A stretch of 64,000 nt of DNA, taken from the NCBI GenBank assembly GCA_014803985.1, contig JAAVAO010000006.1, forward strand, positions 3,469-67,468, in the 5' to 3' direction. Position numbers and translations under genes: made by a program. This document shows positions 1-9,133 of this stretch, piece by piece. Under the pieces are notes generated by a model. That model worked only from the letters and a program-made list of their open reading frames with translations. It did no database searches and was not told where the DNA came from. This DNA is from Treponema sp. (GTDB lineage Bacteria; Spirochaetota; Spirochaetia; Treponematales; Treponemataceae). Positions within the stretch are counted from its first letter, which is position 1. Each line of letters starts with the position of its first letter.

Positions 1-630
1 ACGAACGTCACGCTCGATGGAAGAAAAGAAAAAGTCACCGCAAGCGGAGCGCTTTTGGATATCGACGGCTCGACCACGATTGTAACGCTCGGTGACGGTG
101 CGACCGTATGCAATAACAAAAAAATTCTACAGGGGAGCGGAAGCGGTGTTCATATAGGAGACGGCACATTTAAAATGATAGGCGGGACGGTCACTGGAAA
201 CGAGGGACTTCGAGGTTACGGACTAGGCGTTTATATAAACGACAATGCTACATTCGAGATGAGCGGTGGTAAAATAAGTGGAAACAGCGAGAACTATTCC
301 AATGGAGGCGGTGTCTATGACAGAGGCACGTTCATAATGAGCGGAGGTGAAATCAGCGGCAACAAAGTTGGAAGTGGCGGTGGCGTGTACGTTAATGGAA
401 GCAACAGCTATTTCACCATGAGCGGCGGCAAAATCACTGGCAACACCGCGACTACAAGTGGCGGCGGTGTGTATCTCGTTAATAGCAGCACGTTCACCAT
501 GGAAGCCGGCACGATTTCCAGCAACACCGCGACTACAAGTGGCGGCGGTGTGTATGTCGTTAATAGCAGCACGTTCACCATGAAAGTCGGCACAGTCAGC
601 GGCAATTCGCCCGATAACGTTCACCAATAA
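1..630 (+). CDS. Repeat-rich surface protein, C-terminal part (5' end outside window)
   Basis: The frame is open from base 1, so the gene begins upstream; the TTG at 55 in the ORF track is not a convincing start. The visible ~209 residues are short degenerate repeats of the form F-x-M-S-G-G-x-I-(S/T)-G-N followed by GGGVYV and NSSTFTM blocks. This pattern is typical of right-handed parallel beta-helix surface or secreted proteins (polymorphic outer-membrane-protein and treponemal adhesin-like repeats). The last two repeats (about 460-520 and 525-585) are nearly identical in DNA, suggesting recent unit duplication. The protein ends shortly after the repeats without a recognisable autotransporter barrel. 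Function is unknown; a cell-surface or extracellular role is inferred from the repeat type only. Confidence 0.75.
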   Translation, partial: TNVTLDGRKEKVTASGALLDIDGSTTIVTLGDGATVCNNKKILQGSGSGVHIGDGTFKMIGGTVTGNEGLRGYGLGVYINDNATFEMSGGKISGNSENYSNGGGVYDRGTFIMSGGEISGNKVGSGGGVYVNGSNSYFTMSGGKITGNTATTSGGGVYLVNSSTFTMEAGTISSNTATTSGGGVYVVNSSTFTMKVGTVSGNSPDNVHQ

Positions 631-671
631 CTTGACGCACCAGTGGCACGGTGCAAGAGGATTAGAGGGCT

Positions 672-700
672 AGAGTTTGTTCCTAGCGAAACAAACTCTC
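672..700 (+). terminator. Hairpin downstream of surface-protein gene
   Basis: An approximately 10-bp inverted repeat (AGAGTTTGTT ... AACAAACTCT) lies 42 bp after the stop codon. There is no immediate T-run, so it may be a transcript 3' end hairpin rather than a canonical intrinsic terminator. Confidence 0.4.
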
Positions 701-723
701 CGAATATCGTAACGATTTTTTGC

Positions 724-752
724 TTGCAAAAAAATGAAAAAAGGTGTATCTT
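724..752 (+). promoter_or_regulatory. Promoter of small RNA, copy 1
   Basis: TTGCAA, a 17-nt spacer, then TATCTT, predicting a start near 759. The same promoter is repeated exactly spaced at 1107-1135. Confidence 0.55.
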
Positions 753-758
753 ACATAA

Positions 759-842
759 AGAGCGTCCGTTAGTATACGGGCTGTCTCCACTTCTTTAGTT
801 AAAAAGCCGCCAAAGTAAGGGCATCACGGGCGGCTTTTTTTT
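759..842 (+). ncRNA. Candidate small (antitoxin-like) RNA, copy 1
   Basis: This is a roughly 84-nt transcript predicted between a 17-nt-spaced promoter and a strong GC-rich hairpin followed by T8. It contains GCGTCCGTT and GGCTGTCTCC. The same two motifs, in the same sense, occur in the 5' leader of the convergent toxin-like mRNA on the other strand. Its terminator overlaps the 3' end of that mRNA, so the two RNAs would be complementary across the terminator, as in TxpA/RatA- or Fst-type loci. The antitoxin role is inferred from this arrangement; no RNA family was recognised. Confidence 0.45.
801..842. terminator. Bidirectional terminator shared by small RNA and toxin-like mRNA
   Basis: AAAAAGCCGCC, a loop, then GGGCGGCTTTTTTTT. 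The A-run on one side and T-run on the other make it usable on both strands, ending the plus-strand small RNA and the minus-strand peptide mRNA. Confidence 0.7.
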
Positions 843-938
843 CTACTCTTTTCTTTCTTTTAGAAAGGTGAGAAGCGATATAATAGTTTCAATTATAGTG
901 GCGATACAAATTACCACGCTGATAATTGTTTCCATCAT
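843..938 (-). CDS. Small hydrophobic peptide, type I toxin-like
   Basis: This 31-residue peptide is too short for the ORF track. It starts at tandem ATG ATG codons 6 nt after a strong GGGAGG Shine-Dalgarno. It has one hydrophobic segment of about 20 residues (ETIISVVICIATIIE and following) and a charged LKERKE tail, the layout of membrane-acting type I toxins such as the TxpA/Fst/Ldr classes. A consensus promoter lies at 1018-1046. The mRNA converges on the small RNA at 759-842 and shares its terminator. A degraded 3' copy of the same coding sequence persists at 1226-1247. Toxicity is inferred from architecture and not from homology; the peptide could also be a membrane microprotein of another kind. 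Confidence 0.6.
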   Translation of the reverse strand: MMETIISVVICIATIIETIISLLTFLKERKE

Positions 939-1017
939 ATCGAGCCTCCCTTCATCATTTATTCAGGCAAAGCCTGTAGAGTTCGGGAGACAGCCGCCAA
1001 CCAACGGACGCACTATT

Positions 1018-1046
1018 ATTGTATAGTACATCCGATATAACGTCAA
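1018..1046 (-). promoter_or_regulatory. Promoter of the toxin-like peptide mRNA
   Basis: On the minus strand: TTGACG, 17-nt spacer, TACAAT. Transcription would begin near 1011, giving a 5' leader of about 70 nt that carries GCGTCCGTT and GGCTGTCTCC before the Shine-Dalgarno. Confidence 0.65.
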
Positions 1047-1097
1047 GTAATTTGTATTGTGTTCTTTTGTATGCGCAGAAAGTAGAAGTGAAGTGCA

Positions 1098-1247
1098 AAT
1101 TTTTGCTTGCAAAAAATTGAAAAAAGGTGTATCTTACATAAAGAGCGTCCGTTAGTATACGGGCTGTCTCCACGTTTTTGACTTAAAAAGCCGCCAACGT
1201 GTAGTCAGTACGGGCGGCTTTTTTTCTACTCTTTTCTTTCTTTTAGG
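1098..1247 (+). repeat. Second, degraded copy of the small RNA/toxin 3' region
   Basis: This is a direct repeat of 716-865. It retains the promoter (TTGCAA at 1107, TATCTT at 1130), the small RNA body and the bidirectional terminator at 1185-1225. On the minus strand it keeps only the last codons of the peptide gene, reading FLKERKE-stop (1226-1247). The peptide gene's start and hydrophobic segment are missing, so only the antitoxin-like RNA could still be made. Confidence 0.65.
1142..1225 (+). ncRNA. Candidate small RNA, copy 2 (orphan)
   Basis: It is nearly identical to the first copy over its first ~30 nt and in the terminator stem, and diverges in the terminator loop. Its promoter is intact. 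Because the partner peptide gene is truncated, this RNA would be an orphan able to act on the intact locus next door. Confidence 0.4.
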
Positions 1248-1261
1248 AAATCAAGTGCCGC

Positions 1262-1355
1262 AAGTCTTCCGTTTTAAACGGGGCGTTGCGGGGTGTCCCC
1301 GCTAGAAGGGGTAGGCCGCAACGAAGTGCGGGCGCAGGGGGAGACTTCCCCCACC
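1262..1355. repeat. GC-rich palindromic intergenic element
   Basis: This stretch is much richer in G and C than its surroundings and holds short palindromes such as GGGGTGTCCCC and GGGGGAGACTTCCCCC. No protein is supported here. It looks like a dispersed intergenic repeat, but no second copy is in the window. Confidence 0.4.
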
Positions 1356-1412
1356 AATTTACATTGCTTTCATAATACTGCTATTGTTCATACAGGGGTC
1401 AGCATCGCACAA

Positions 1413-3458
1413 TCACTTCAAATATACCATCAAAAGCATTATGTCGCTCGTGCGAATTCCGCTAATTCTTGCGGCTTGTCCCAAAGTGATGGGGCGCACC
1501 TTTTCCAACTTTGTACGACTTTCCGCAGAAAGAGAGGGAATTGCACCGTAATCAAATGCAAGCGGAATTTTCACATTTTCCATTCTATGCATTTTTTCAA
1601 CGCGTTTATCCTGTTTCTCAATGTAATATTTATATTTTAGATCGATTTTTGCCGCCTCCCATATTTTTTCAGGATAACCGGGATTTTCCGCATTTGGGTT
1701 CTTTAAAAGAAAGGCGACAATTTCATCAAGCAGAGCGTATTTTTCTTCAACACGCGCCAACTGTTCTTTTGTTTTCAAGCCCACCTCAAACGCATACCGA
1801 GAAAGTCGGCGGTCGGCGGTGTCGTGGCGAAGTTTCAAGCGATATTCAGCGCGGGCGGTGAACATTCTATAAGGCTCTTTAGTTCCAAGTGTTACAAGAT
1901 CATCTATTAAAACGCCAATATACGCCTCGTCACGCCCTAAAATAAGCGGCTTGTAATCAGGAATTGTATCAAAGGCTGAAAAACCGCCTTGTGTTTGTGC
2001 AATTTTTTCAATTTCATTCAAACGAATGCAGTTTTTTTCGCTCTCAAAATAAAAGAACGCCCGCTCTTCGTTTGTCATTTCCGCTTTTGGAGAAAAACAC
2101 CCTTTTTCACCACTTGAAACAAGTCCGTTCACATCGCTTGGAAGACGGCAAAGCGGTCCGCATAATGCAATGTGAGATTTTGCATACAGCCCTGCATTTA
2201 TTCCAGCGACAAGCCCTTGCCCCGCAGCCTCTTCATATCCTGAAGTGCCGTTTATTTGACCGGCATTAAAAAGCCCCGCAACCCGTTTTGTTTCAAGAGA
2301 TGGGAAAAGTTGCGTTGGTTCAACATAATCATATTCAACTGCATAGCCAGGACGAGACTGCACCGCATTTTCAAATCCTCTCATAGTCCGCATAAAAGCA
2401 TCTTGCACGCTTTCGGGAAGAGATGATGAAAGCCCGTTTAAATAAATTTCATCGGTTTCAAGACCTTCTGGTTCGACAAAAATCTGATGTCTTTCCCTTT
2501 CGGCAAAACGCATAACCTTGTCTTCAATCGACGGGCAATATCTCGGACCTGTTCCACTGATTTTTCCTGAAAAAAGCGGAGAACGATTTATATTCTCACG
2601 GATAATTCTGTGCGTTTCGCTATTTGTATACACAATATGACAAGGCACTAGAGGTCGTTCAATTTTTTCTGTTTCAAAACTAAAGGGTGAAGCCTCTTCA
2701 TCTCCATCGTTCAATTCAAGGAGTGAAAAATCCACTGTGCGGCGTAAAATTCGCGGAGGAGTTCCTGTTTTTAATCTTCCCGTTGTAAAACCTAACTTTT
2801 GCAAACTTGCTGTAAGTCCAAACGCTGCCGCCTCCCCAAGCCGTCCACAGGGAGCATCGTACTCGCCAATAAAAATCCGCCCCCCTAAAAACGTTCCTGT
2901 AGTAAGAACAACTGCTCGAACTGAAATAATGCGTCCGCGCTCCGTTGCAATTCCCGTGATTTTTCTGCGCATTTTTTCATTGGAAGCCCCTCTCTGCTCT
3001 CCAGGAATAGTGCCGCTTTCTGCGCGGCTATCGGAATCTGGCGGAAGGGGGGTGGTAGAAGGAGTGGTAAAAATGTCAACAACAGTGTCCATGAGGGTGT
3101 AGAGATTTTCCGTGGTTTCAAGGGTTTTTCGTGCAAGCCCTGAATACGTTATCTTATCGGCTTGACTTCGTGGTGCTTGAACGGCAGGACCGCGGCTTTT
3201 ATTCAACATACGAAATTGAATCATCGACTTGTCTATAAGGCGAGCCATTTCTCCGCCTAAAGCGTCTATTTCGCGCACTATATTTCCCTTTGCAATTCCG
3301 CCTATTGAGGGGTTACAACTCATTCGCCCGATAGCGTCAATGCTCTGGGTAATCACAATGGTTTTTAATCCCATTCGCGCACACGCAAGAGATGCTTCAA
3401 TCCCGGCATGCCCTGCTCCTACTACCGCCACATCAAAAAAATCATAAAATCCTGCCAT
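1413..3458 (-). CDS. mnmG: tRNA uridine-5-carboxymethylaminomethyl modification enzyme MnmG
   Basis: This FAD-dependent partner of MnmE installs (carboxymethyl)aminomethyl groups at wobble U34 of several tRNAs. The N-terminal dinucleotide fold VVGAGHAG (residues ~12-19), the family block MSCNPSIGGIAKG, GTGPRYCPSIEDKV and NGTSGYEEAAGQG are all present. At 681 residues it is longer than the usual ~620-630 because of a low-complexity insertion near residues 127-160, rich in T, P and S, within the FAD-domain region. The start is fixed by a promoter whose -10 ends 7 nt before this ATG and by the absence of any Shine-Dalgarno, so a leaderless mRNA is predicted. It lies downstream of clpB on the same strand but has its own promoter. 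Confidence 0.95.
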   Translation of the reverse strand: MAGFYDFFDVAVVGAGHAGIEASLACARMGLKTIVITQSIDAIGRMSCNPSIGGIAKGNIVREIDALGGEMARLIDKSMIQFRMLNKSRGPAVQAPRSQADKITYSGLARKTLETTENLYTLMDTVVDIFTTPSTTPLPPDSDSRAESGTIPGEQRGASNEKMRRKITGIATERGRIISVRAVVLTTGTFLGGRIFIGEYDAPCGRLGEAAAFGLTASLQKLGFTTGRLKTGTPPRILRRTVDFSLLELNDGDEEASPFSFETEKIERPLVPCHIVYTNSETHRIIRENINRSPLFSGKISGTGPRYCPSIEDKVMRFAERERHQIFVEPEGLETDEIYLNGLSSSLPESVQDAFMRTMRGFENAVQSRPGYAVEYDYVEPTQLFPSLETKRVAGLFNAGQINGTSGYEEAAGQGLVAGINAGLYAKSHIALCGPLCRLPSDVNGLVSSGEKGCFSPKAEMTNEERAFFYFESEKNCIRLNEIEKIAQTQGGFSAFDTIPDYKPLILGRDEAYIGVLIDDLVTLGTKEPYRMFTARAEYRLKLRHDTADRRLSRYAFEVGLKTKEQLARVEEKYALLDEIVAFLLKNPNAENPGYPEKIWEAAKIDLKYKYYIEKQDKRVEKMHRMENVKIPLAFDYGAIPSLSAESRTKLEKVRPITLGQAARISGIRTSDIMLLMVYLK

Positions 3459-3465
3459 AATTCAC

Positions 3466-3494
3466 AGTATATCGATTTTTTGCGCATTGGGCAA
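3466..3494 (-). promoter_or_regulatory. mnmG promoter, predicted leaderless
   Basis: TTGCCC, 17-nt spacer, TATACT, then 7 nt to the ATG. The predicted +1 falls on or next to the start codon. The -35 box overlaps one arm of the hairpin at 3491-3515. Confidence 0.65.
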
Positions 3495-3515
3495 ACACCT
3501 GCGACAGGTGTTTGC
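3491..3515. terminator. Hairpin after clpB overlapping the mnmG -35 box
   Basis: A perfect 11-bp stem with a 3-nt loop, GCAAACACCTG-cga-CAGGTGTTTGC. It lies 127 bp beyond the clpB stop. It has no T-run, and its distal arm runs into the mnmG -35 box. Confidence 0.45.
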
Positions 3516-3641
3516 AAAGAGGATTACTTTTTTTACACACACCACTCCATACAATGCTTACAATGACAACAAAACTCACACAGATGGCAAAACAAACCGC
3601 TCTACAAAAAATCCTTGTCATTGCAAGCCATTGCGGTATTT

Positions 3642-6227
3642 TTACTCAAACAGCAACTCGTCTTTGCCCGCCTTTACCGTTATTGATGCCCCCTCTGCAA
3701 AGCGACCGGCAAGCAATTCCTTGCTCAATGGATTTTCAACCCATGTTTGAACGGCTCGTTTCACTGGACGCGCACCAAACGCGCTATCATATCCCTTCTC
3801 TGCAATAAAGTCCACCGCACTCTGATCAAAGGAAATAGAAATGTGTCTGTCTGCAAGTCGCTTTGAAACACGCTCCAATTGCAAGCGAACTATCTCAACT
3901 ATAAAAGACTTGTCAAGTCGAGAAAACATCACAATTTCATCAATTCTATTCAAAAATTCAGGACGGAACTTTGTCTTTAAAAGCGAGTCTATTTCAGGAC
4001 GAACAGCCGCCATTTTTTCATCGGTATCGCAATCCAATATCAAGTCGCTGCCCAAATTGCTCGTCATAATGATAATCGTGTTTTTAAAGTCCACAACTCT
4101 TCCCTGTCCATCTGTGAGACGACCATCATCAAGCACTTGAAGAAGAACATTGAACACATCAGGATGCGCCTTTTCAATTTCATCAAAAAGGATCACGCTG
4201 TACGGGCGACGACGAACTGCTTCTGTCAACTGTCCTCCCTCATCATAACCAACATATCCAGGTGGCGCACCGATAAGTCGAGTGACTGAAAATTTTTCCA
4301 TATATTCAGACATATCAATTCTCGTCAATGCCTTTTCGTCATTAAAAAGGAAATCCGCAAGTGTTTTTGCAAGCTCTGTTTTTCCAACTCCTGTAGGTCC
4401 AATAAACAGAAAGCTCCCCAACGGACGATTCGGATCGCTCAATCCGCTTCGGTTTCTTCTGATTGCATCGCTCACACATTGAACGGCTTCATTCTGACCA
4501 ATCACGCGCTTATGTAAAACCTCTTCAAGCGCAAGATACTTTTGTTTTTCGGAAGCAAGCATTTTGCTCACTGGAATACCAGTCCATGTGCTTACAACCC
4601 GCGCTATGTCTTCTTCTGTAACCTCCTGCCTCAAAAGAGACTCCCGATTGGGGTTTTTCTCCATTTCTTTGTTGTGCGCAACAGCCGCTTCAATTTCCTT
4701 TTCAAGATTAGGAATCGTGCTATATTTTAATTCTGCTGCCTTTGCAAGATTTCCTTCTCTAGTGAATTTTTCCTCTTCAAAGCGCGCCGCCTCAAGCTGT
4801 TCCTTCAAATTCCGACTCTTTCCAATTGTTTCCTTTTCGTTTTGCCACTGCAATTTCATTGCATCGCGGCGACTAGTAATTTCCTCAAGCTCTTTTTGCA
4901 GTTTCTCAAGCCGTTCTAAAGATGCCTTGTCATCCTCTTTGCTCAATGACTGCTTTTCTATTGAAAGTTGCAAAATTTTCCGCTCAAGCTGGTCAAGTTC
5001 TGTAGGCTGACTTTCAATTTCCATTTTCAAGCGACTTGCAGCCTCATCAACAAGGTCAATCGCTTTGTCTGGCAAAAATCTATTCGTAATATACCGATTA
5101 GATAAAACCGCCGCCTCCACAAGTGCTTCGTCATTTATTCTAACGCCGTGATGAATTTCATATTTATCACGCAACCCACGCAAAATTGCAATTGTATCTT
5201 CAACGCTTGGTTCATCACAATAAACCTGCTGAAAGCGTCTTTCAAGCGCAGCGTCTTTTTCAATGTATTTGCGATACTCGTCCAGCGTTGTTGCTCCAAT
5301 AACATGGATTTCGCCACGACTTAAAGCGGGCTTTAACAAATTAGATGCGTCCATAGAGCCTTCGGATGCGCCAGCCCCCACAATTGTATGAAGTTCATCT
5401 ATGAAAAGAATAATCTGCCCTTCGGACTTTGTCACTTCAGTGATAACCGCCTTTAACCGCTCCTCAAATTCGCCGCGGAATTTTGCGCCCGCCACAAGGC
5501 TTCCCATATCAAGAGAAAGAAGTCGTTTGTTTTTAAGGCTATCGGGAACATCTCCAGAGGCAATTCGGCGGGCAAGTCCTTCAACAATCGCAGTTTTTCC
5601 AACGCCTGGTTCGCCTATCAAAACAGGATTGTTTTTTGTGCGGCGGCAAAGAACTTGCATAACACGACGGATTTCCTCATCGCGCCCAATGACGGGGTCT
5701 ATTTTATCCTGCCGAGCGGCGAGAGTTAAATCACGACAATATTTTTCAAGCGAGCGAATTTTGCTTTCAGGATCCTGACTATCAACAGTTTGATTTCCGC
5801 GCACCGCCTTTAATGCGTTCAAAACGGAATTTTCATTTATGCCGAATTTTCGGAGCAACTCCCCCGTCCTTGAATCCGATTTTGACAGCGCAAGAAGAAT
5901 ATGCTCGCAAGAAAGATACTGATCCTTGAGCGCAGACATTTCTGCCTCCGCCTTTGCCAAAACCTTTTGCACTTCATTTGAAAAAGTCATATTAGCATTA
6001 CCAGTAACTTTTGGATATGACTTTAAAAGTTCGTTCACCGCAGATTCAAGCGCATTTGAGTCAACTCCAATGCGTTCAACTACAGGAAGAACAATTCCAT
6101 CTTTTTGAGAAAGCAGCGAAATTAAAATATGCTCAAGTCCGATTTCGCTATGATCATTTTTCTGTGCCAGCACGCTCGCATCTTGCAAGCACTCCTGGGC
6201 TTTTAATGTAAAATGTTCGTAATCCAT
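3642..6227 (-). CDS. clpB: ATP-dependent disaggregase ClpB
   Basis: This Hsp100 AAA+ hexamer extracts polypeptides from aggregates together with DnaK. The order is standard: Clp N-domain (about 1-145), first AAA module with Walker A GEPGVGKT (~205), a coiled-coil middle domain (about 400-520) that separates ClpB from ClpA/C, second AAA module with [15 protein letters not shown] (~600), and a C-terminal D2-small domain. At 861 residues it is full length. No Shine-Dalgarno precedes the ATG; a promoter (TTGAAT, 17 nt, TATTTT) ends 6 nt before it. No CIRCE-type inverted repeat is visible upstream, so HrcA control is not supported. Confidence 0.96.
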   Translation of the reverse strand: MDYEHFTLKAQECLQDASVLAQKNDHSEIGLEHILISLLSQKDGIVLPVVERIGVDSNALESAVNELLKSYPKVTGNANMTFSNEVQKVLAKAEAEMSALKDQYLSCEHILLALSKSDSRTGELLRKFGINENSVLNALKAVRGNQTVDSQDPESKIRSLEKYCRDLTLAARQDKIDPVIGRDEEIRRVMQVLCRRTKNNPVLIGEPGVGKTAIVEGLARRIASGDVPDSLKNKRLLSLDMGSLVAGAKFRGEFEERLKAVITEVTKSEGQIILFIDELHTIVGAGASEGSMDASNLLKPALSRGEIHVIGATTLDEYRKYIEKDAALERRFQQVYCDEPSVEDTIAILRGLRDKYEIHHGVRINDEALVEAAVLSNRYITNRFLPDKAIDLVDEAASRLKMEIESQPTELDQLERKILQLSIEKQSLSKEDDKASLERLEKLQKELEEITSRRDAMKLQWQNEKETIGKSRNLKEQLEAARFEEEKFTREGNLAKAAELKYSTIPNLEKEIEAAVAHNKEMEKNPNRESLLRQEVTEEDIARVVSTWTGIPVSKMLASEKQKYLALEEVLHKRVIGQNEAVQCVSDAIRRNRSGLSDPNRPLGSFLFIGPTGVGKTELAKTLADFLFNDEKALTRIDMSEYMEKFSVTRLIGAPPGYVGYDEGGQLTEAVRRRPYSVILFDEIEKAHPDVFNVLLQVLDDGRLTDGQGRVVDFKNTIIIMTSNLGSDLILDCDTDEKMAAVRPEIDSLLKTKFRPEFLNRIDEIVMFSRLDKSFIVEIVRLQLERVSKRLADRHISISFDQSAVDFIAEKGYDSAFGARPVKRAVQTWVENPLSKELLAGRFAEGASITVKAGKDELLFE

Positions 6228-6233
6228 AGCCTA

Positions 6234-6262
6234 AAAATAATTAAGAAAATCCAAAAATTCAA
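6234..6262 (-). promoter_or_regulatory. clpB promoter, predicted leaderless
   Basis: TTGAAT, 17-nt spacer, TATTTT, then 6 nt to the clpB ATG. The -10 is weak but the spacing matches the other leaderless-type promoters in the window. Confidence 0.45.
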
Positions 6263-6509
6263 GAAAAATTCACAAGGACAAGTGGCAAACAGAATTTCAA
6301 CCTGCAATAATTATTTTGTCCGTTCACGCCTGACCAAAAGATTCGCTCCTGTTATTGTTGACCAGGACTATTCACCGTTTTTATATAAGTAAAACCCGTT
6401 AGCTGGCGAAACTTACGATAGGCATTGGCGTATTGTGTAATATATGATATAATACTGTATACAAACAATCGCTCAAATAGCATAAATGACTTTTTTTGCA
6501 GGGGGAAGT

Positions 6510-7670
6510 ATGAAAATCACTGACGATATTTTATATGCAGGTGTGAACGACACGAAAATCGATTTGTTTGAAGGACAATTTCACGTTCCAAATGGAATGT
6601 CTTACAACTCATATATAATTCTTGATGAAAAAACTGCCGTTATGGACAGCGTCGATCACCATTTTGGAGAAGAATGGATTTCCAATATTGAAAAAATATG
6701 CGGCGAAAAAACGCCCGATTTTTTAATAGTCCATCATGCAGAACCAGACCACAGTGCAAATATCCTGCGATTTGCCGAGCGATTTCCAAATGCAAAAATT
6801 GTTTCAAGCCTAATGGCATTCAATATGTTGAAAAACTACTTTGGCACAGATTTTTCCGACCGTCGTATTATTGTAAAAGAGGGAGACACACTTTCTCTCG
6901 GAAAACACACGCTGCAATTCATCTCCGCGCCAAATGTACATTGGCCTGAAGTTATGTTCAGCTTCGAGCAAACAGAAAAAGTGCTTTTCAGTGCAGATGG
7001 CTTTGGAAAATTCGGAGCGATTGACGAAAAAGATCCTCTTTACGACTGGGAATGCGAAGCACGCCGATATTACTTTGGAATTGTCGGTAAATTCGGAGCA
7101 AACGTTCAGACTGCATTAAAAAAGGCTTCTTCCCTTGACATAAAAATATTATGCCCGCTCCACGGTCCTGTCTTGTCAGAAAATGTAGGCAAGTATATAC
7201 AACTTTATGATATATGGTCGAGTTATGGAGTTGAAAGCGAGGGAATTGCGATCGCATACACATCTGTCTACGGTCACACAGAAAAAGTGGTGAAATCCCT
7301 TGAAAAAAAATTGCTTAACGCAGGCTGTAAAAAATGTGCAGTTTCAGACCTCGCACGATGTGACATTCATGAAGCAGTCGAAGATGCATTCAGATATGGC
7401 ACACTTGTTCTTGCAACAGTAACATACAACTGCGACATTTTCCCCACAATGAAGAATTTTATTGAGGCCCTCAAGGAACGAAACTATCAAAATAGAAAAA
7501 TAGCCTTAATTGAAAATGGCACGTGGGCGCCAGTTGCAGCAAAAAAGATAAAAGCATTGTTTGAAGAAAGCAAAAACATTTCATTTGCAAACACTGTCAT
7601 TACCATAAAAGGAGAAATGACAGAAGAAACAGACACACAAATTGATGCGCTTGTAAAAGAAATAGTTTAA
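6510..7670 (+). CDS. Flavodiiron protein (FprA/rubredoxin:oxygen oxidoreductase type)
   Basis: Flavodiiron proteins reduce O2 or NO to harmless products, usually with electrons from rubredoxin, and protect anaerobes. The N-terminal metallo-beta-lactamase-like domain shows the diiron ligands HHAEPDH (~76-82), the HVHW block, SADGFG and CPLHGP. The C-terminal flavodoxin domain begins near residue 250 with AYTSVYGHTEKVV. At 386 residues it matches the two-domain class without a fused rubredoxin. The start at 6510 is preferred over the ORF-track start because GGGGGAAG sits just before it. It is transcribed divergently from clpB, with 282 bp between the genes. No rubredoxin gene lies beside it. 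Confidence 0.9.
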   Translation: MKITDDILYAGVNDTKIDLFEGQFHVPNGMSYNSYIILDEKTAVMDSVDHHFGEEWISNIEKICGEKTPDFLIVHHAEPDHSANILRFAERFPNAKIVSSLMAFNMLKNYFGTDFSDRRIIVKEGDTLSLGKHTLQFISAPNVHWPEVMFSFEQTEKVLFSADGFGKFGAIDEKDPLYDWECEARRYYFGIVGKFGANVQTALKKASSLDIKILCPLHGPVLSENVGKYIQLYDIWSSYGVESEGIAIAYTSVYGHTEKVVKSLEKKLLNAGCKKCAVSDLARCDIHEAVEDAFRYGTLVLATVTYNCDIFPTMKNFIEALKERNYQNRKIALIENGTWAPVAAKKIKALFEESKNISFANTVITIKGEMTEETDTQIDALVKEIV

Positions 7671-7760
7671 TCACGTCCGCAGACGCTTATCATAAAAACA
7701 GACAGCCTCAAAAATAGCAAAATAACTTTGCCACCATCCCAGTAAAATTTTCTCTTACCA

Positions 7761-8504
7761 TTAAAACAGCTCTCTAAAATATGTCAAAAGGATTTCATCA
7801 GGCTCTTCAAGGATTTCACCGCGCATTTCATAATAGTTCCCTAAATCTCCGTCAATTTTTGGTCTCCAATATTCATATTCCACAAAGCCTGAAGAATGCC
7901 GTATGCGTTTAAAATCAGCTTCATTGCGTTCTTTTGGCTCTTCAGGCCATTTTGTGTCCTTTGAGAATGTCAGACGCTGGTTCTTTTCTGAATCTATCAA
8001 TTCCACTTCTAAATCGGTCTTTGTAATACTGTAATGATAACTGTAGATTCCTTTCAGAAAAAGACTTGGACTCTCCCCTGTCGCTTCGTCTGTATACACA
8101 CCGTTAGCATAATATGTTGTTCGCACTCGTTTTATATAGTCCTCTCTGTCTCCTTCTGGATATGAAAAAACAGCCCACCTCTTGATATGCCCGTCTTCAT
8201 CAAAAAAATAATATGTATGCATATATTTGGAACGCTCCGAATCTCCATAGGTTTTTATCCCCCCTTTCCTCAACTCATATTCGCAGCTTGAAAACCTCAG
8301 TATCTTCCCCTTCAAAGGTTTCAAATCAGTTATATACATGTTCTTTGAATAAAACTTATGCACATACAAAGGGTTTCGCACCATAAACTCATATATCGGA
8401 AGTGTCTTCGGAACAACGTCCTTGAATATATCTTTTACAGCATCTTCAGCATGGACAGAGTGTATCATCACCATCGCCATACACATCATCAATATTCTTT
8501 TCAT
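7761..8504 (-). CDS. Hypothetical secreted protein
   Basis: This 247-residue protein has a clear signal peptide (MKRILMMCMAMVMIHSVHA, cleavage near AEDA) and no further membrane segment. The mature part is rich in charged and aromatic residues and appears beta-rich, with phrases such as YYFFDEDGHIKRWAVFSYPEG that resemble repeated beta-strand report-type folds. I do not recognise a family. AGGTAAG precedes the ATG. It lies downstream of a bidirectional terminator, so it is probably transcribed alone. A periplasmic or outer-membrane location is inferred. Confidence 0.65.
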   Translation of the reverse strand: MKRILMMCMAMVMIHSVHAEDAVKDIFKDVVPKTLPIYEFMVRNPLYVHKFYSKNMYITDLKPLKGKILRFSSCEYELRKGGIKTYGDSERSKYMHTYYFFDEDGHIKRWAVFSYPEGDREDYIKRVRTTYYANGVYTDEATGESPSLFLKGIYSYHYSITKTDLEVELIDSEKNQRLTFSKDTKWPEEPKERNEADFKRIRHSSGFVEYEYWRPKIDGDLGNYYEMRGEILEEPDEILLTYFRELF

Positions 8505-8620
8505 TTTTCTTACCTATCGGACTGTACACTTTCAAATCCAGCAACCCGAAACACTCCATTTTTAAAATCTGCTTGAATCCGTGCATTTTTGAATGCCGCA
8601 TAGAAAACAAGTACGCAATA

Positions 8621-8654
8621 AAAAAAGTCCGTGCAAAATGCAAGGACTTTTTTT
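8621..8654. terminator. Bidirectional intrinsic terminator
   Basis: AAAAAAGTCC, a small inner stem TGCA-aaa-TGCA, then GGACTTTTTTT. On the minus strand it ends the 109-residue hypothetical gene with a T6 run. It would also stop plus-strand transcripts. Confidence 0.75.
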
Positions 8655-8663
8655 AACGTATTC

Positions 8664-8993
8664 TTACTCTTTTTTTTGCTCTGCCTTAAGGGATTCTTCC
8701 CGGCTTTTGATTTCAGAGTCAATTCTCTTTATTTCTTCAAGAATTGATGAAACCTCTTCTCCATCGGCAGAAAAGGATGTTTCTCCGCTTAAAAAACACT
8801 TTGCAGCAAGCGCACCCAATTTTTTTACTTCGCCATTTCTTTTTGACTTAAGTTGTTTTTTCTCAATGAGAGTTACGCTCTTGTCGCTAAACCCCTGAAC
8901 CGCCATTCCAGCCTTGCCAAGTGCTTTTTTAGAAGATGAAACAACTTTATCCATTCCCTCTTTAAACTTTGTTTTAAATTCTTCCTTATCCAT
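8664..8993 (-). CDS. Hypothetical small cytoplasmic helical protein
   Basis: This 109-residue, Lys/Glu-rich protein has no signal peptide or membrane segment. A central stretch contains KLGALAAKCFLSGE, and the C-terminal third (EEIKRIDSEIKSREESLKAEQ) has coiled-coil heptad character. The start follows GGGGGAA. A strong intrinsic terminator lies just downstream, making it a single-gene unit. No family was recognised; its organisation suggests a structural or adaptor protein, but this is a guess. Confidence 0.65.
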   Translation of the reverse strand: MDKEEFKTKFKEGMDKVVSSSKKALGKAGMAVQGFSDKSVTLIEKKQLKSKRNGEVKKLGALAAKCFLSGETSFSADGEEVSSILEEIKRIDSEIKSREESLKAEQKKE

Positions 8994-9133
8994 ATTTATT
9001 CCCCCATAAACAATTTTTTACGCATATATGCAGTAAAAGCAACTACACTCATAGTAGCCTGCACACTGTATTTAATATAATACATTTTTCGGACATTGAA
9101 AAGCAATGCACCCTCTATTTTACGCAAAACCAA

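Noticed and set aside
223-627. 134-residue minus-strand ORF over the surface-protein repeats
   Set aside because: Mirror frame of the repeat-coding sequence; composition reflects the plus-strand repeats.
955-1173. 72-residue minus-strand ORF beside the toxin-like locus
   Set aside because: It covers the promoter and small RNA region and lacks an SD; the 31-codon frame explains the site better.
6228-6509. CIRCE element between clpB and the flavodiiron gene
   Set aside because: No TTAGCACTC-N9-GAGTGCTAA-like pair found on either strand.
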